The position numbers were made by a program, and so were the translations under genes. Of a stretch of DNA of 64,000 nucleotides, positions 16,472 to 27,300 are shown piece after piece (position 1 is the stretch's first letter; the number at the start of each line of letters is the position of its first letter). The DNA is from Paralvinella palmiformis (lineage: Eukaryota > Annelida > Polychaeta > Terebellida > Alvinellidae): contig JAODUP010000913.1 of the NCBI GenBank assembly GCA_025642065.1, positions 104,501 to 168,500 of the forward strand, written 5' to 3'. Below the pieces are notes generated by a model. The model made no database searches. It had not been told where the DNA came from and worked only from the letters and a program-made list of their open reading frames with translations.

Positions 16472-19400
16472 TCATACCGTTATTGAGGTCACCATATTAT
16501 GTTTTACTTGCATGTAGTCTCGTTACAACCCACTAAGAAATGTCTGTCAAACGGACAATGTTTTCAAGCTGTACTTAGTTAATCATTTCCAACTGATACA
16601 CCTTGCAACTCATTTTCTTTTCAACAGCAACCTTGCTGTGATAAATCTGAATTATCACCAACACACAGTATGCAGAAAATGCTAGATACTGATAGTGGTA
16701 TATATAAAAGCAGCCATTACATATATCTCAGCTATCCCAACACATTCCAAAAAAGGAAATTCTAACTGGCACGAAAGCAAACCACAATGAATAATTAACT
16801 TCACTGCAATGCGGGAGAGTTATGTTATTTGGATCATTTGCATTATACCGAACAGATGCAATGGAATATATAAAAGCCTCGTCGCAGCAGCCAATAAAAC
16901 AAAACAAAAAAGAGCAGATATGTAATAGACGTTCTGCACACTAGTGGATTAAATCTTCGATATCTGCAGGTGTTTAATTTTTGCTGAATTGTTCGTTTCA
17001 CCTGCAAATGACATCGACCTATTTATGTAGGAATGCAATCATCCAGAGACCTGGACTTACATAACAGGATGATCATAATTCTCTGAGGTTACAATTGCAG
17101 CCATAATAATAATAGCAATAGAATTTTAATTCCTACTCTATAATCCTAATGCTGACGTAATGCCACACAACAAGCTAATTATTTCAGTCAGGAATAGTTT
17201 TACGCATCATGTGATTAGTCTGATTGAGCACCAGACATGGTGACCTAAAACATGTTGTTTGGCGTTATTTATAAAGCTGTATGTCTGGCTGGCTCTATAA
17301 ACAGTCACGGGCGTAGAACATGCTGGCTGTGTGCGCGTGCGTGCGTGGATGTCTTTATGCACATGTATCATGTGCAAGCACTGCAGCTCTCTACAGCAAA
17401 CTAAATGGGTACAATGCTCAAGTGTGGGGCTTTGGGTTGATGTTTGTTAGACCCTGAAATTGGCTCTAGTCGGTTGGTACTTATATGGAAAATTTACTTG
17501 GTTGTCTTAGCAGTGTGTAATAAGGCACTGGCACAGAGAATCTTGAATCGTGCATTAAAAATCATCAGGTTTGTGTGTGCGTGGGTGGGAAGAAAGACAA
17601 TAATACGTTGTGTTGTTGTTCACTCATAGCTGATAATTGTTAAGAAAACAGCTGCAGCTGCTAACACTTTATGACATTATTAAGAAGGACACATATCACT
17701 TTCCTCTATACGACATGCTACATCGGCAAATAATGCATGCTAACCAGCTGTTAGATTGATGAAACACCCATCAAGCATAGGTTGGCAAGGATTTGAACTC
17801 CACCATTAACAGTTCTATGGCCACTCTATATGTCCCATGCCAGCTTGGCCAATAAGATGCTTCGATGGACTAATGCTAGAAGTCCAAACTAATACCTTGT
17901 GGTTCGCTAATATTTTAACAAATTTTATGCAAGCTTTTATTGTAAAACAAGGGTGCGCCTCTGTTAGATGTTGGTACTCTAGTGGAAATTATATACTAGC
18001 TGATGTCGGTATTCATGGGGATGTGACAATTCTGGCAAAATGTACTACTACTACTAGTGCTAGATGACTTACTATGCCTCTGTATGTAAAGAAATCAACA
18101 AGAAAGATGCCACACCCACACACAATAACAGACACATCCGATATAAATATATTTCTAACACACACACACACACACAGACAGACACACACACCTTGTTAAC
18201 ATACTACTAACAAGCTGACCACATAGACATGAGCCAAAGTTTGCCATTTAAATGCATACAAATTTATGTAGCCAGGAAAATAATACACACACATGGCTGA
18301 TATATATAATATTGACAGGATGCCATCAGCTGTTGGCGGAGCCAGCAAAAATATTGATCACAAGATGACATTATAACACACACGCACACACAGTGACATT
18401 GCAGTCTGGGTTTTCTGTATAATTATCACTGAAGCTAATAATACAGCCTGATTAGCAACTGTTCCAATGTTAACAGGTGTGAACTGGTTGCAGAAAAGGG
18501 TGTATAGAGACTGCTGGATCAAAGAACACCAAAAACTCCCAAAGATCACTTTAACTGTATTAGCTCTACCACTAGTTAGCAAAATTCAACATGATTTCTG
18601 GAAAACAGAATGGACATTATTGTGCAGGACCATAACTCTTAAGTGTACTTGTATTTCTTTAATGGAAAACAGTTTTGTTGGTATTATTTTCTGATGGTCT
18701 TGCTTCTTCTGTCTTCAATGTTGCCTTCTGGCAGTTTGAATACATTTTCTTGACCAGGTGATATACGAGCAATCGCTCGTGGACCCAAGGCAAAGAGCCT
18801 GGCTACCCACTAGTAACATGACCCGATCAGGCAGAAATCTTTTATGAATGAAACACCTTACAAATGTGGGTAACAAACTGGGAAAGATGGATGGATGGAG
18901 TTTAACAACATATTGGCACAAATCAGGCCAACAAAGGGATAGCATACAGGGATTCAATACCATGAATGGTGGGTCTGCTGTGTGACGCAGAATCAAATGC
19001 GATATGGGAGCATGTGCACATATGTCTAGTAACATAAGTACTGAATTTACACACACACATACACACAGAGAGAGAGATTATTTTCAAAGGATCAATCCAA
19101 GAATTATACAACGTACAGAGATGATTTATTCTGGAATTATCATGACTACCTATCAGACTGAACAAGACGCAGATGGCCTGCAATTTAATTTCTTACCAAT
19201 GGGGGATTAATTCAAACTAAATTTCGAATTGGGAATAGACAGACAAAGGGAATAGGGAAAAGATTGCCAGATGCCTGGCTGGATCAATTCCTCCCTTCGT
19301 CCACTATATATACTCTACAGTGCCTAAACTCAGTACCAAGGGGTCCCGCATCAAAACTTGCTCCTACACAGCTGGACTTTACTCAACCAACAATTTCCAT

Positions 19401-22400
19401 TGGCCATGACAATGTAGTGGTGTGAAGTAAAAACGGGCTAGTTTCAGGCAAAATGTCAATTAGCCGCCATGTTAGTTTGCGATGTTCATTGCGATTACTG
19501 CGAAATGAGAATTTTCTTTTACTGCGGAAAGGAAGCGGCATTACTCTTGGTGTACTTCACTACCTCTTCTGTTGGGAGGGAGTTGTTTTTGCACTTGTTC
19601 CGGTGTTTTCTGGCCGTCTTACTGTTTGTTTTCTTTGTTGTTGTTTTCCAGTAATTTGAGCATAATACCTAAACGTTAACCCTTATAACTCTGAATCTGA
19701 ATGCAGCTAAGCGGATGGAATGGTGTGTGTATTTTCGCTCCTCTCCTCTAGCACTCGGTGATACAGTAACCATACGCATAGCCACACCCACGCAGTCGCA
19801 ACACCGCTAGCCGAACACATGTGTGTCAGGCAGCTGGAAATAACCAAAAACGAATTCTTGTGATCGTAAAAAACGTGGAATATGGTCGTAAAAAGAACAA
19901 CAACACACCCACGCAGGAATGACCGTGTTACGATTTGGACAGCCGAGCATAACAGTACTGGAACCATACCACGCCGTACTCAAGTTAATGCTTACCTTGT
20001 TCAGCCATTCTGCTCGCTCTACGTCAGGGAAGTAGACCTAGAAAACAAGAAAGACGAGCCAAGTTAGTGATAGCGCCACATTAAATTGGCACATGACCAG
20101 CATCAATGTGAATTATTTTCAATCCCCAAATCAACGAGATCGGTTCATGAGATGACTTTAAGAAATTCAGTCAACAACGCAGTATTACTTGTTGAAATCT
20201 GTAACAAATTCAGAACCTTTTCTTTCTGTGAAGAAGTATTGGATGTAAATTGTAATGAAACGGATCATGTTTTCAGCCAGGTTTATAATTTATAATGATT
20301 TATGATAATTTATAATGGAAAAAAAATAATGATGTCTATTACTCCTTCTACAGTCGGTGGTGTCAGTGTATGGGGCATTCCCATTGAAAAGTTTCTGAAG
20401 ATTGAATACATTAGACCTGATGACTGTTTGCACAATTGAACTGTGCGCAATGGCTCTATGATATAGAAAACGAACATGATAATGGATAAAGCCATCACCC
20501 ATTTACGTAAGTTTTAATTCTCCACCAAACTAAAGCTGCTTTGTTGACATCCGATTGGATGCCAAACGTGGAAAAATATAGCACATACAAAACAGAAATG
20601 ATAAAAAGAATGGCAAATAAATGAAGCTGAGAATTTAGCATTTATGCAGTGTGTTGGCTCATCAGCAGGTTTTACGTTTTATGCGTCACAGGTATTATTT
20701 GCATCGGGCAATTTACTACTTCACCAACACCACCCTCCCCCTCCTCAAATATCAGTGCACACAGCATTAATGATATTAGCACCTAAAAGAAATAACTGCT
20801 AATTTGTAACTGAAGAGCGCTACAACGCAAACAAGTTACTCCTGGATGAAGAGATTAATAAATGTTAGATAAACAACATCTCGTAAATTGGTTGGTTACA
20901 GATCTGAAAACATTTCACAGGTTAGACATTGATGTTTACTACTCCACCTGGATGTTTATTAGCGCTGATATGGATCAAAGCTACACAAACTCATAATTTA
21001 TTAGCCCCAGTGCTTAAAAGTTAAAGTCAAATCTAGGACATAATGGCCGACTCTCTTGGGAAACACCCAGCAAACACAGAAGACACCACACAAACACAGG
21101 AAACACCCAACAAACACGAGTAGATTCAACTTTTAACACAGGTTTTCTGTACAGAGTTCTATTTACTGTGCTATAGGAGAGCATCCCCATAATTTAAATT
21201 ATTACAAACTCTACTGAAGTTAGGATCATAGACATCAACCAGCGAAACACTGTATAGGACGAGCAACAAAATGGTATTTAATGACAAAGTGCTTAGAGCA
21301 TGTTTTTTAGTGATGTATACAAGTGTCACACTAATGACATTGTGGTACTAAAAGATCTGTTATAGCCGTCCCCCCCTCTTAAGCTATACACATTGTTACA
21401 ATTCCAAATCCTGCGGTCACATGGATAATCTCCATGTGAGTGCAGGATTTGGAATTATAAAGCCATCTCCATTGGAGATGGCTTATTAATAATAATAATA
21501 AGCCAACATGCTGAGTTGAGCCGTTAAGCCTCACTGGGTACTTAAGTGGGACATACGGCTGAGTGGCATCTGCCTAGGTCAACAAATCCCACACACACAG
21601 GTGTCAGCTGGATTTGAACCCACAACCTAGAGATTTGCAGCACACCACCCTAACCGCTGCGCCATCTGAATATCCACAAAATGAATGCACAAGATTAGCC
21701 AAACGTTTACTTTTACCAGATTTAGGTTTACCGTTTGACCATTTATGAATGACTACTACCCAAAGCAGAACAACTGAAAACGACCCATTTGGAGGGGGAG
21801 ATATATTACAGTGAGGGACAGCAGCATGGGGTGATTACAGCAACAAGCTGATCTATTACAATTACTTCACAATACAATGATTACTATTACATTAATAATT
21901 AATGTAATCAATCCTGATTGCAATTACAGTTCAGGTAATAATGATTACAGTCACGATTACAATGTATATCATACAAATGTAGATCTGATACTTTATCTTT
22001 ATTTACTCGGCTGCATATTATATATAATATCGATAAAACTAGTAAATACAAAATTGGACATTTTTAGAAGCAGATTTTATTGACAACGGTGAAAACCACT
22101 AATTAAACTGTCCAGCTGTAATTGCCACCATATCAGCCAGTGGCTGTCTGGTTGCCTTTACGGCAAGATCACAGCTGGACAGCTTAGTTCTAATCCTGGT
22201 ATATACTATTGCTAACGCCTGGGTTAACTGGGCACGTCAATCACAGATGACTACCACCCGAGTTCGAATCTCGGCGTGGCCCATTTAGCCTACCGCGTGC
22301 ACAAGAGTGACCGTAAAACATCGACGTCATCTGATATGATGTTGATAAAACGTTCCATATTCACAAGCACACTGAGCAATAACATTCCATTTAAATCCAT

Positions 22401-23536
22401 TATCGTACAATTGACATTGTTTGAATATTTGAGAAATATACATTCAGCAACAAGACACATCTTGTATGGCGTGAGTTAAGCCAGGTAAGCCTTAGACTGG
22501 TTACTGCCACCGCGAACACATTAATAACAGAATAAAGTAAAGATCTTAAACAGACTACAATTTATAAAATCAATAACAGCAACACAAACATACACACCAT
22601 CAGTGCATGTCTGTATGTATCTGTAAAGGGTGTGTGTGTGTGTATCTGTGGGTTTATATATAAATTTATATATATATATGTGTAGGTGTGTGTGTGTATG
22701 AGCTGTTTGGTGTATACTCATTATTAGGAATTGCTACCCCCATGTTTCCACTACAACTTGATGTGTCAGATACTCATTACTGACAATTATTCCATTCATT
22801 GTTTTCATAATACCTAAATGAGTAATTAAATTATTGCAATATTTGTGTACCTGGTATTTCTTATATACAAAAGTATCTATTCACATACTGTAGATCGGCA
22901 AATGTTGACGGTCGTATTAAGTAGGCGAATCACCAATTTTCCGTTTTAAAGTATAACACACGTTGAATCATAAAGCTCATCGAATCAAGAATTCGTCAAA
23001 AATTAAAACGCCGCCATCTTGTACGGATAATGAAATTCGTCAACTTAATAATTCATCACCAATCATTTGCCGATTTACAGTAGTTGATGCAAGTTCAGAA
23101 AGAACACAATTCTTTTACCGATTTTCATTTAATTGTCTATGATATATATATACATCATGTGTATAATGATTTCATCATAATTCATAGAGACGCTGATATC
23201 AGATATACATTACTTTTCTATTATATGGTTACTATGGAGCCATCTTTTGAACAACATTTGTAATCTAGGGCTACAATCTGTACAGCCACTGCAAATAAAG
23301 CTCCATCACCCACACATCTCAAACATCGACTGTCAGGAATAAAACTCACACAAACAGATAGTTATAACTGAAGTAGTAACAATATCAAGGCCTGCCAAAC
23401 TACTCAAATGGGTAAAGCAGAAGCCTTGATGTGGAACTTCAAGGATAAAACTTATTATTTATGTGTTATGGCTGGCTGACTACAGTATGCAAGCTAAGTG
23501 TATTGACAACAGAGAGAAAAGTAGACGACTGTGTGC

Positions 23537-23569
<33 letters not shown>

Positions 23570-26500
23570 GTCTATCCACCCACTTACACAAACTATTTTA
23601 CACACACACACACACGTATATACACACACACACAAACCATTTATCAATGATTCAATAATACATACAGTAATATATACAGATTAATCTATTTGCAAATATG
23701 ATACCTGTACATGAAATTAATTATATTCCAACACAAGACCAACAGCTACCACGATCTATATTTATATTATAATATTCAACCTTTTACGGCCACACTTGAC
23801 CGTCACTTTACTAGCTAGGTAAATATTATATAATCTACCAATCTATCTAACATATAATACGTCAGGAAGGATTGTCATCTCAATTTCTCTTTAATATTTT
23901 ATATCATGACACAATTGACGTATTATCCAAAACACTTGGATTGGTGTTTTACGGCCACCTTTGTGCACAAGGTAGGCTAAATGGGCCGAGTGACCTCAAA
24001 AGGTAATGAGGCGAAGTCATAGATGAAACAACCTTCAGATATGCCCACGCCGAGATTCGAACCCGGGTGGTAGTGATCTGTAGTCCAACACACTACCGCT
24101 AGACCACGGAGGGGCCCCTGATCGATGGTGGGATGTTGTCGTGTAACTGATGATCCAACGTAGTTATTCACGTCCATTGTATTGCTAATTATTATTTTCG
24201 AACACGGGTGATAGTGATCTGTGGGCCAACACACTACCACTAGACCACGGGGGCGCCCACCAAAATACTTGGAGGAGTTAGCATTAACAGGTCCACACTA
24301 AATGTATTTTTGTTATGCAGATGACATCCTGTTAACCAGTCTTACTGATACTGGTGTTAGTGGACTTCAAACATGAATAAACGTCACAAGATGTGACCTA
24401 ATGTGAGTCACGTCATATATGGACAAATCCCCACTCAGACAGTTCCCCACTCCATGAATTAGTATTTTTTATTAAATTTAACCAACAATAATTTTAATTA
24501 GAATAGTATTGACATATAAAACTGCTTCATTTACTTAAACCTTACACAATCTCCAGTGCCCTTAAGTACGTCTGTTTGTGCAGCATAACACTCCGATAAA
24601 CATGTAAAACTGAAAGACACTTATAAACAGTTAGGTATTATCCAAAATTGTCATTATGGAGTGGGGAATTGTCCAGTTGGGAAATTGTCCTGAATTCTTT
24701 GAATCAAGTGGGCAGAGATTTAACAAGCTAAAAACTACATGTGTAAGATTTGGTACTAGTATAGTAGTAATAGTATGCTCTGTCCTTCCCCAAAATGGAA
24801 ACTAAATGACAAATATCACACCGAAACTGATACTAATAACAGTGTTAGTTAACCAGGCATGGGGTAACCTTAATCGGTAATCATAATTACTTTCATGATT
24901 ATACAAGGTGATTAATTATTTACTATGATTTATATCATGCCAAAGAATATATGTGGTTTCATTCCCATCCCAACCTGGAGTGAGTTTCTAAACTATATTT
25001 CTTGTATGTATATTCTAATAAACTTAAATATTATATATACCTTATGTGGTCTACATGTAGGATAATGTATTTAAATGGAATATTAGTGATTTAATGTCCT
25101 TGTGAAAATTGTATGCTTATCTCCAATATGGGGTCAATTCAATTCCAATTGACCCCATGTCTGACTTACCTATATCTTAAAGGGACATTTCACCAGTAAT
25201 CAAAAATTCCACAATAATAATCATGAAATATACCTGATATCATAGATATAGGGAAACAATCAAAATTACTGGAGGGCCGCCATTATGGTTATCCCTTTAA
25301 ATCAGTCCAGCTGTGATCTTGTTGTCAAGGCAACAATCCACCACTGTCGTTTGTGACATTTGGTGGCTTAATTAGCAGGGCTTCACCATTGCGTGTGGTA
25401 TAATGCATTGTATTTTTTGGAGCAGTGGTTAAACTAGTAGATAAGATAGTGTAAATCACCTGCTTGTATGATCACCTGCTTGTATGAAGTGATTGTAATA
25501 AATGATGTAAGCAACAGAATAAAGGTGTTCCGAAATGTTTCACTGCTAATTGACTTAGCTGACCAGGTGACATGAGGGATTAAGCTGGGGGTAATCTTGC
25601 CATATTATTCCAAAATCAATAGTTTACACTGTCATCATTCAATATTATGTGTTTCTATCATTCAATGCCATGTCAATTATTCAACTTCATGCATTTATAA
25701 CCATTGTTCAAATTCATGTGTTTATAATCATTTTAAATTGCATGTGACCATACATATCACATCACCCAGATCAATAAATCTACTTCTAGAAATGTCCAGT
25801 GTTTTTATTCAATAGTTATATTGGTATTATACACATAACTGAGTGACTATTGATGAAGAATCACATTCATGTTTGTGTGATATATATTGTATTCATGATT
25901 GTAATCATGATTTCATTACAGTGTATTCGCAATCGATTAGATTCTAAATGAATGTAATTATAGTATTCTCAAGTAATGGTAATCGATTACCTTGGTCCTG
26001 TAATCACCCCAATCTTGTAATTACCTGGGGTTATAGTTTATACTTGGAAGCTCAGCTAAAGCTTATATTGACAGGCGAGTAGCTGCAGGTAGAAAATCAT
26101 TCTATCGCCTACAAGGGGCTGGATTATGTTTTCTGGTGGCACACACCCAGACACTGTGTGATATATTTGGGATGTCGCAATATGCCCCGGTACTGACCTA
26201 TGGTTTACAGTCCATAAATGTGCCTCATAAATACATGGATTCCATGTGCAGAGAAGGCATAAACCAAACTATTGAATGTAGCTATCTGTATTAGCATATT
26301 CTGCTGTAACATACTAGTGACTAGACAATGTGAATGTCGATTTAGGATGACAAACAGTTTCACCAATGATGGACTATAGTTGATAGTGTATGACAGATGT
26401 TATAGTTTAATGACCCTATGTCTATAATGATTAATATATTGCTGATGCCATTTTATATTCTAGTCCATCTTCATCTAGTCTTTGTTTTAACTTATGCTAC

Positions 26501-27196
26501 ATATTTTGGAGGCCATTTATCATGCTCATGCTGTGATTTATTTTATGTTAGCACAAGCTATTTTATTACTCCCCAGGCTTTAATAGGGGGATGTTTAGAT
26601 CTAATAATACATAAAAAAATAACTATTACTGTCCCCAACAGAAAAAAATCCTTATTTACATCATTTCCTTTAGAGTAGGAGAAAGGAAGGCAATTTATGG
26701 TTTGTTTTCATTATTGTGAAACCCAAAACAGTTAAATGTTAACACGGTCCAGTAGAGCTGAACAAAGTGGACTTATCAACAACTGACAGTCTCCACAAAG
26801 AAGTGGGGTGCACTTTGATTTTGTACGTGCGTGCGTGTCTGTGCGTGTCTATGTGTGAACCTTTTCGGCTATTAATTAACTCACCCACGCAGGTAGCTCA
26901 TCAACCCTGGCCAGTATCGCAGCCTTCTCGTCGATAGCCGCCTCGCTACAGTAGGTTCGCTTGGCGGCCTTGACCTTCTGAAACTCCGAGTTGACGGCGT
27001 AAACAAAATAGCCGATCACTATCCAGGTGGGGCTCAGTCCGATGTATCCAATGAAATATATCAACAATAAAACCAAGGCAGTTTTATAATGTTTGATGAG
27101 CAGGGGGAAGAGCTGCAGTCCCTGGGCCTGCTGTTTCGGCGCACTGGGCCTTGCGGGTGCCCGCGCCTCGGCGGCGTTGACGTCGGTGTCCGGCAT
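2550..27196 (-). CDS. ESYT2: Extended synaptotagmin (E-Syt2-like), 5' 14 exons; partial gene
   Basis: The product should be an ER-anchored tether that binds plasma-membrane lipids through C2 domains and moves glycerolipids through its SMP domain (family knowledge). Fourteen coding exons were placed by eye: 27196-26885, 20037-19996, 15359-15222, 14427-14351, 11529-11463, 11298-11209, 8907-8852, 7409-7289, 6905-6809, 5764-5694, 4784-4702, 4333-4285, 3918-3829 and 2630-2550. All have AG/GT borders and the phases agree throughout (1374 nt, 458 codons). Order: hydrophobic hairpin (residues about 30-70), SMP domain (about 100-280), C2A (about 290-395), linker, start of C2B. The start is the ATG at 27196; the upstream in-frame TTG at 27229 is not a credible start. 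No exon for the rest of C2B was found in 1-2549, so the gene continues off the left end. The family call is firm; the paralogue number is less so. Confidence 0.95.
3667..3753 (-). mobile_element. SINE S1, partial copy
   Basis: Reversed: atggccacttttgtgcacat, gctaaatgggccgaacaact and aaccttcagatatg. The tRNA-like head is missing. Confidence 0.75.
3829..3918 (-). CDS. ESYT2: ESYT exon 13: C2A last strand and linker
   Basis: 30 codons, phase 0: WLPLENVTTGMIHVRAMWF and then HLSKDPNDLTR. W-x-PL-x-x-x-x-x-G-x-x-H-x-R is the conserved last C2A strand of E-Syts. Donor gtaagt. Confidence 0.92.
4125..4215 (+). mobile_element. Dispersed repeat S2, 3' fragment
   Basis: Shares aaattggcaaagctcc, aattatttagaattagttcc and gaagaaattac with the other S2 copies. 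Only the 3' half is recognisable. Confidence 0.45.
4285..4333 (-). CDS. ESYT2: ESYT exon 12: C2A end
   Basis: 49 bp encoding ASMNIESIAEAGFLDS after the split codon. The donor was set at gtaagc so that the next exon reads WLPL in frame; a GT two bases upstream would break the frame. Confidence 0.85.
4702..4784 (-). CDS. ESYT2: ESYT exon 11: C2A calcium loop 3
   Basis: 83 bp encoding AIVDQRFGQVVEFEVLDDDA and then GKDDELGK. VLDDDAGKDDELG carries the acidic loop-3 residues expected of a calcium-binding C2A. Donor gtgagt. Confidence 0.93.
5694..5764 (-). CDS. ESYT2: ESYT exon 10: C2A middle
   Basis: 71 bp. After completing a Val codon it encodes GAQAFKTQIVKNNLNPVWN followed by KHYE. The K-x-NLNPVWN-x-x-YE motif is diagnostic for this part of a type II C2 domain. 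Donor gtacgt. Confidence 0.94.
6809..6905 (-). CDS. ESYT2: ESYT exon 9: C2A first strands
   Basis: 97 bp encoding GIIRIHLVAARQLKKAD and then TGLFGKSSDPYCKIF. GKSDPY is the first calcium-binding loop of C2 domains; here it reads GKSSDPY, keeping the loop aspartate. One base is carried to exon 10. Confidence 0.94.
7289..7409 (-). CDS. ESYT2: ESYT exon 8: SMP end and C2A lead-in
   Basis: 121 bp. It encodes SNSLRGALENIIASLLVLPN, then a basic segment ending KLRFPMPQ. VLPN-x-I and RFP-x-P mark the SMP to C2A junction. The donor after CAG is gtcaga; this choice is fixed by the next exon, which continues GIIRIH in frame. Confidence 0.93.
8852..8907 (-). CDS. ESYT2: ESYT exon 7: SMP domain
   Basis: 56 bp encoding SVDFDLTNLANLLDIPLL plus two bases. 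DF-x-LTNL-x-N-x-LD-x-P is the SMP signature near the dimer interface. Donor gtaacg. Confidence 0.93.
9753..9930 (-). mobile_element. SINE S1 copy
   Basis: On the plus strand it reads gatgatgattggtg, ggccacttttgtgcac, gctaaatgggccaagc, tcgaacgcgagtggtagtga and ends aggcgccctc; the element is therefore on the minus strand. It lies in the ESYT intron between exons 6 and 7. Confidence 0.85.
11209..11298 (-). CDS. ESYT2: ESYT exon 6: SMP domain
   Basis: 30 codons, phase 0. They contain IHGTLRVIFKPLVSITPLIG and end GLSVFFLTVP. GTLRVI-x-x-PL and the F-F-L strand are typical of E-Syt SMP domains. Donor gtaggt. Confidence 0.94.
11463..11529 (-). CDS. ESYT2: ESYT exon 5: SMP domain
   Basis: 67 bp. 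With the two carried bases it encodes LYAGDAEIKVVAHGMPAG and then IKHLT. Y-x-GD-x-EI is the conserved SMP strand. Donor gtaaga. Confidence 0.93.
11657..11720. repeat. (AT)n microsatellite
   Basis: About 32 AT units in the ESYT intron upstream of exon 5 (between exons 4 and 5). Confidence 0.95.
13112..13252 (-). mobile_element. SINE S1 copy
   Basis: The copy is reversed and lacks part of the body (the cattacctttggagg segment). It keeps ggccacttttgtgcacttgg and the head region as caaactcaggtggtagtgat. Confidence 0.8.
14351..14427 (-). CDS. ESYT2: ESYT exon 4: SMP domain
   Basis: 77 bp encoding PPRIGGIKVYTENV and then RRDEVIMDMEI, leaving two bases for the next exon. P-R-I-x-G-I/V-K matches the family. 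The donor is gtgagt, with a polypyrimidine tract before the acceptor. Confidence 0.93.
15222..15359 (-). CDS. ESYT2: ESYT exon 3: SMP domain
   Basis: 46 codons, starting MVKQMWPYIGEF and ending DTIDMGDT, with phase 0 borders and a gtaagt donor. QMWPYI aligns with the Q-x-WPYL segment of E-Syt SMP domains. The open frame runs past the donor into a CA repeat, which is intronic. Confidence 0.93.
16414..16467. repeat. (AT)n microsatellite
   Basis: About 27 AT units in the ESYT intron between exons 2 and 3. The Ile-Tyr open frame across it is an artefact. Confidence 0.95.
19996..20037 (-). CDS. ESYT2: ESYT exon 2: 42-bp exon, SMP entry
   Basis: The exon encodes VYFPDVERAEWLNK, phase 0 on both sides, with an AG acceptor and gtaagc donor. 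The PDVE-x-x-EW-x-N motif is the best conserved sequence of the E-Syt N-terminus. The intron upstream is about 6.8 kb. Confidence 0.95.
21400..21456. repeat. 57-bp near-perfect palindrome
   Basis: Arm aattccaaatcctgc, two unpaired bases, tcacatgga, a five-base loop (taatc), then tccatgtga, two bases and gcaggatttggaatt. It forms a hairpin on either strand. It is in ESYT intron 1, with a second short hairpin next to it. Confidence 0.85.
21461..21483. repeat. 23-bp perfect hairpin
   Basis: agccatctcc, loop att, ggagatggct: ten-base arms without mismatch, four bases after the larger palindrome. Together they resemble a fold-back element end. Confidence 0.8.
21484..21670 (-). mobile_element. Second tRNA-derived SINE (family S3)
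   Basis: On the minus strand the head reads gatggcgcagcggttagggt (A-box-like) and gttgtgggttcaaatccagc (B-box-like) about 30 bp further on, followed by an unrelated body with caactcagcatgttggc near the end. It is one copy, without an acceptor stem typical of a working tRNA gene. It directly abuts a hairpin at 21461-21483. Confidence 0.6.
22215..22330 (+). mobile_element. SINE S1, internally deleted copy
   Basis: The head fragment gactaccacccgagttcgaa is joined directly to ggcccatttagcctaccgcg and ends accgtaaaacatcgacgtca. About 60 bp of the body is absent. Confidence 0.7.
23938..24118 (-). mobile_element. SINE S1 copy
   Basis: Reversed and nearly full length, with attcgaacccgggtggtagt (B-box region) and caaaaggtaatgaggcgaag. 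A second partial head lies about 80 bp downstream. Confidence 0.85.
24197..24258 (-). mobile_element. SINE S1, head fragment
   Basis: Reversed head only: ttcgaacacgggtgatagtg to accacgggggcgccc. It shares its orientation with the adjacent copy and may come from a local duplication or a tandem insertion. Confidence 0.75.
25119..25163. mobile_element. Inverted-repeat DNA element T1, ends only
   Basis: Ccaatatggggtcaattcaa is followed at once by ttccaattgaccccatgtct, so two terminal repeats stand almost back to back as a palindrome. It is likely a minimal deletion product of the T1 family. Confidence 0.55.
26885..27196 (-). CDS. ESYT2: ESYT exon 1: membrane hairpin and SMP lead-in
   Basis: This exon has 104 codons, starts MPDTDVNAAEAR and ends DELPAW before a consensus gtgagt donor. 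An Ala/Pro/Gln-rich tail is followed by a long hydrophobic stretch (around ALVLLLIYFIGYIGL and WIVIGYFVYAV) typical of the ER membrane hairpin of E-Syts. DELPAW followed by exon 2 VYFPDVERAEWLNK is the family signature at the SMP entry. The exon is clearly more GC-rich than its surroundings. Confidence 0.95.
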
Positions 27197-27300
27197 CCTC
27201 TGTCTGGAATGACAACGTCTGACGACCAAGATCGCTTCCAGAAGCCGGGATATATATATATTATATAGGTAGATCTAATACTAGGTCTAGGTGGAGCGTC
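27197..27300 (-). promoter_or_regulatory. Probable 5' UTR/promoter edge of the E-Syt gene
   Basis: The bases just upstream of ATG 27196 are GC- and CpG-richer than the surrounding intron and intergenic DNA, then give way to an AT run at about 27250-27268 (tatatatata-like on either strand). No splice acceptor was assigned, so the start exon may contain the transcription start. Weak, positional evidence only. Confidence 0.3.

Larger units (their letters stand above)
20038..26884. other. ESYT intron 1 (about 6.8 kb)
   Basis: It contains two hairpins, SINE copies S1 and S3, a minimal T1 element, TA and CA/GT runs near 22640, 23545 and 23600, and a block with aaagggacatttcaccagt at 25190, mirrored by tatccctttaa at 25290-25300, that looks like a short inverted-end element. 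No further coding exon was recognised. Confidence 0.7.

Noticed and set aside
26418..26678. 86-codon hydrophobic frame in ESYT intron 1
   Set aside because: AT-rich intron composition, no homologue recognised, no splice or phase link to either gene.
27197..27229. Longer E-Syt N-terminus reading upstream from 27229
   Set aside because: The codon at 27229 is TTG, not ATG; the first in-frame ATG is 27196, and the family needs nothing before it.
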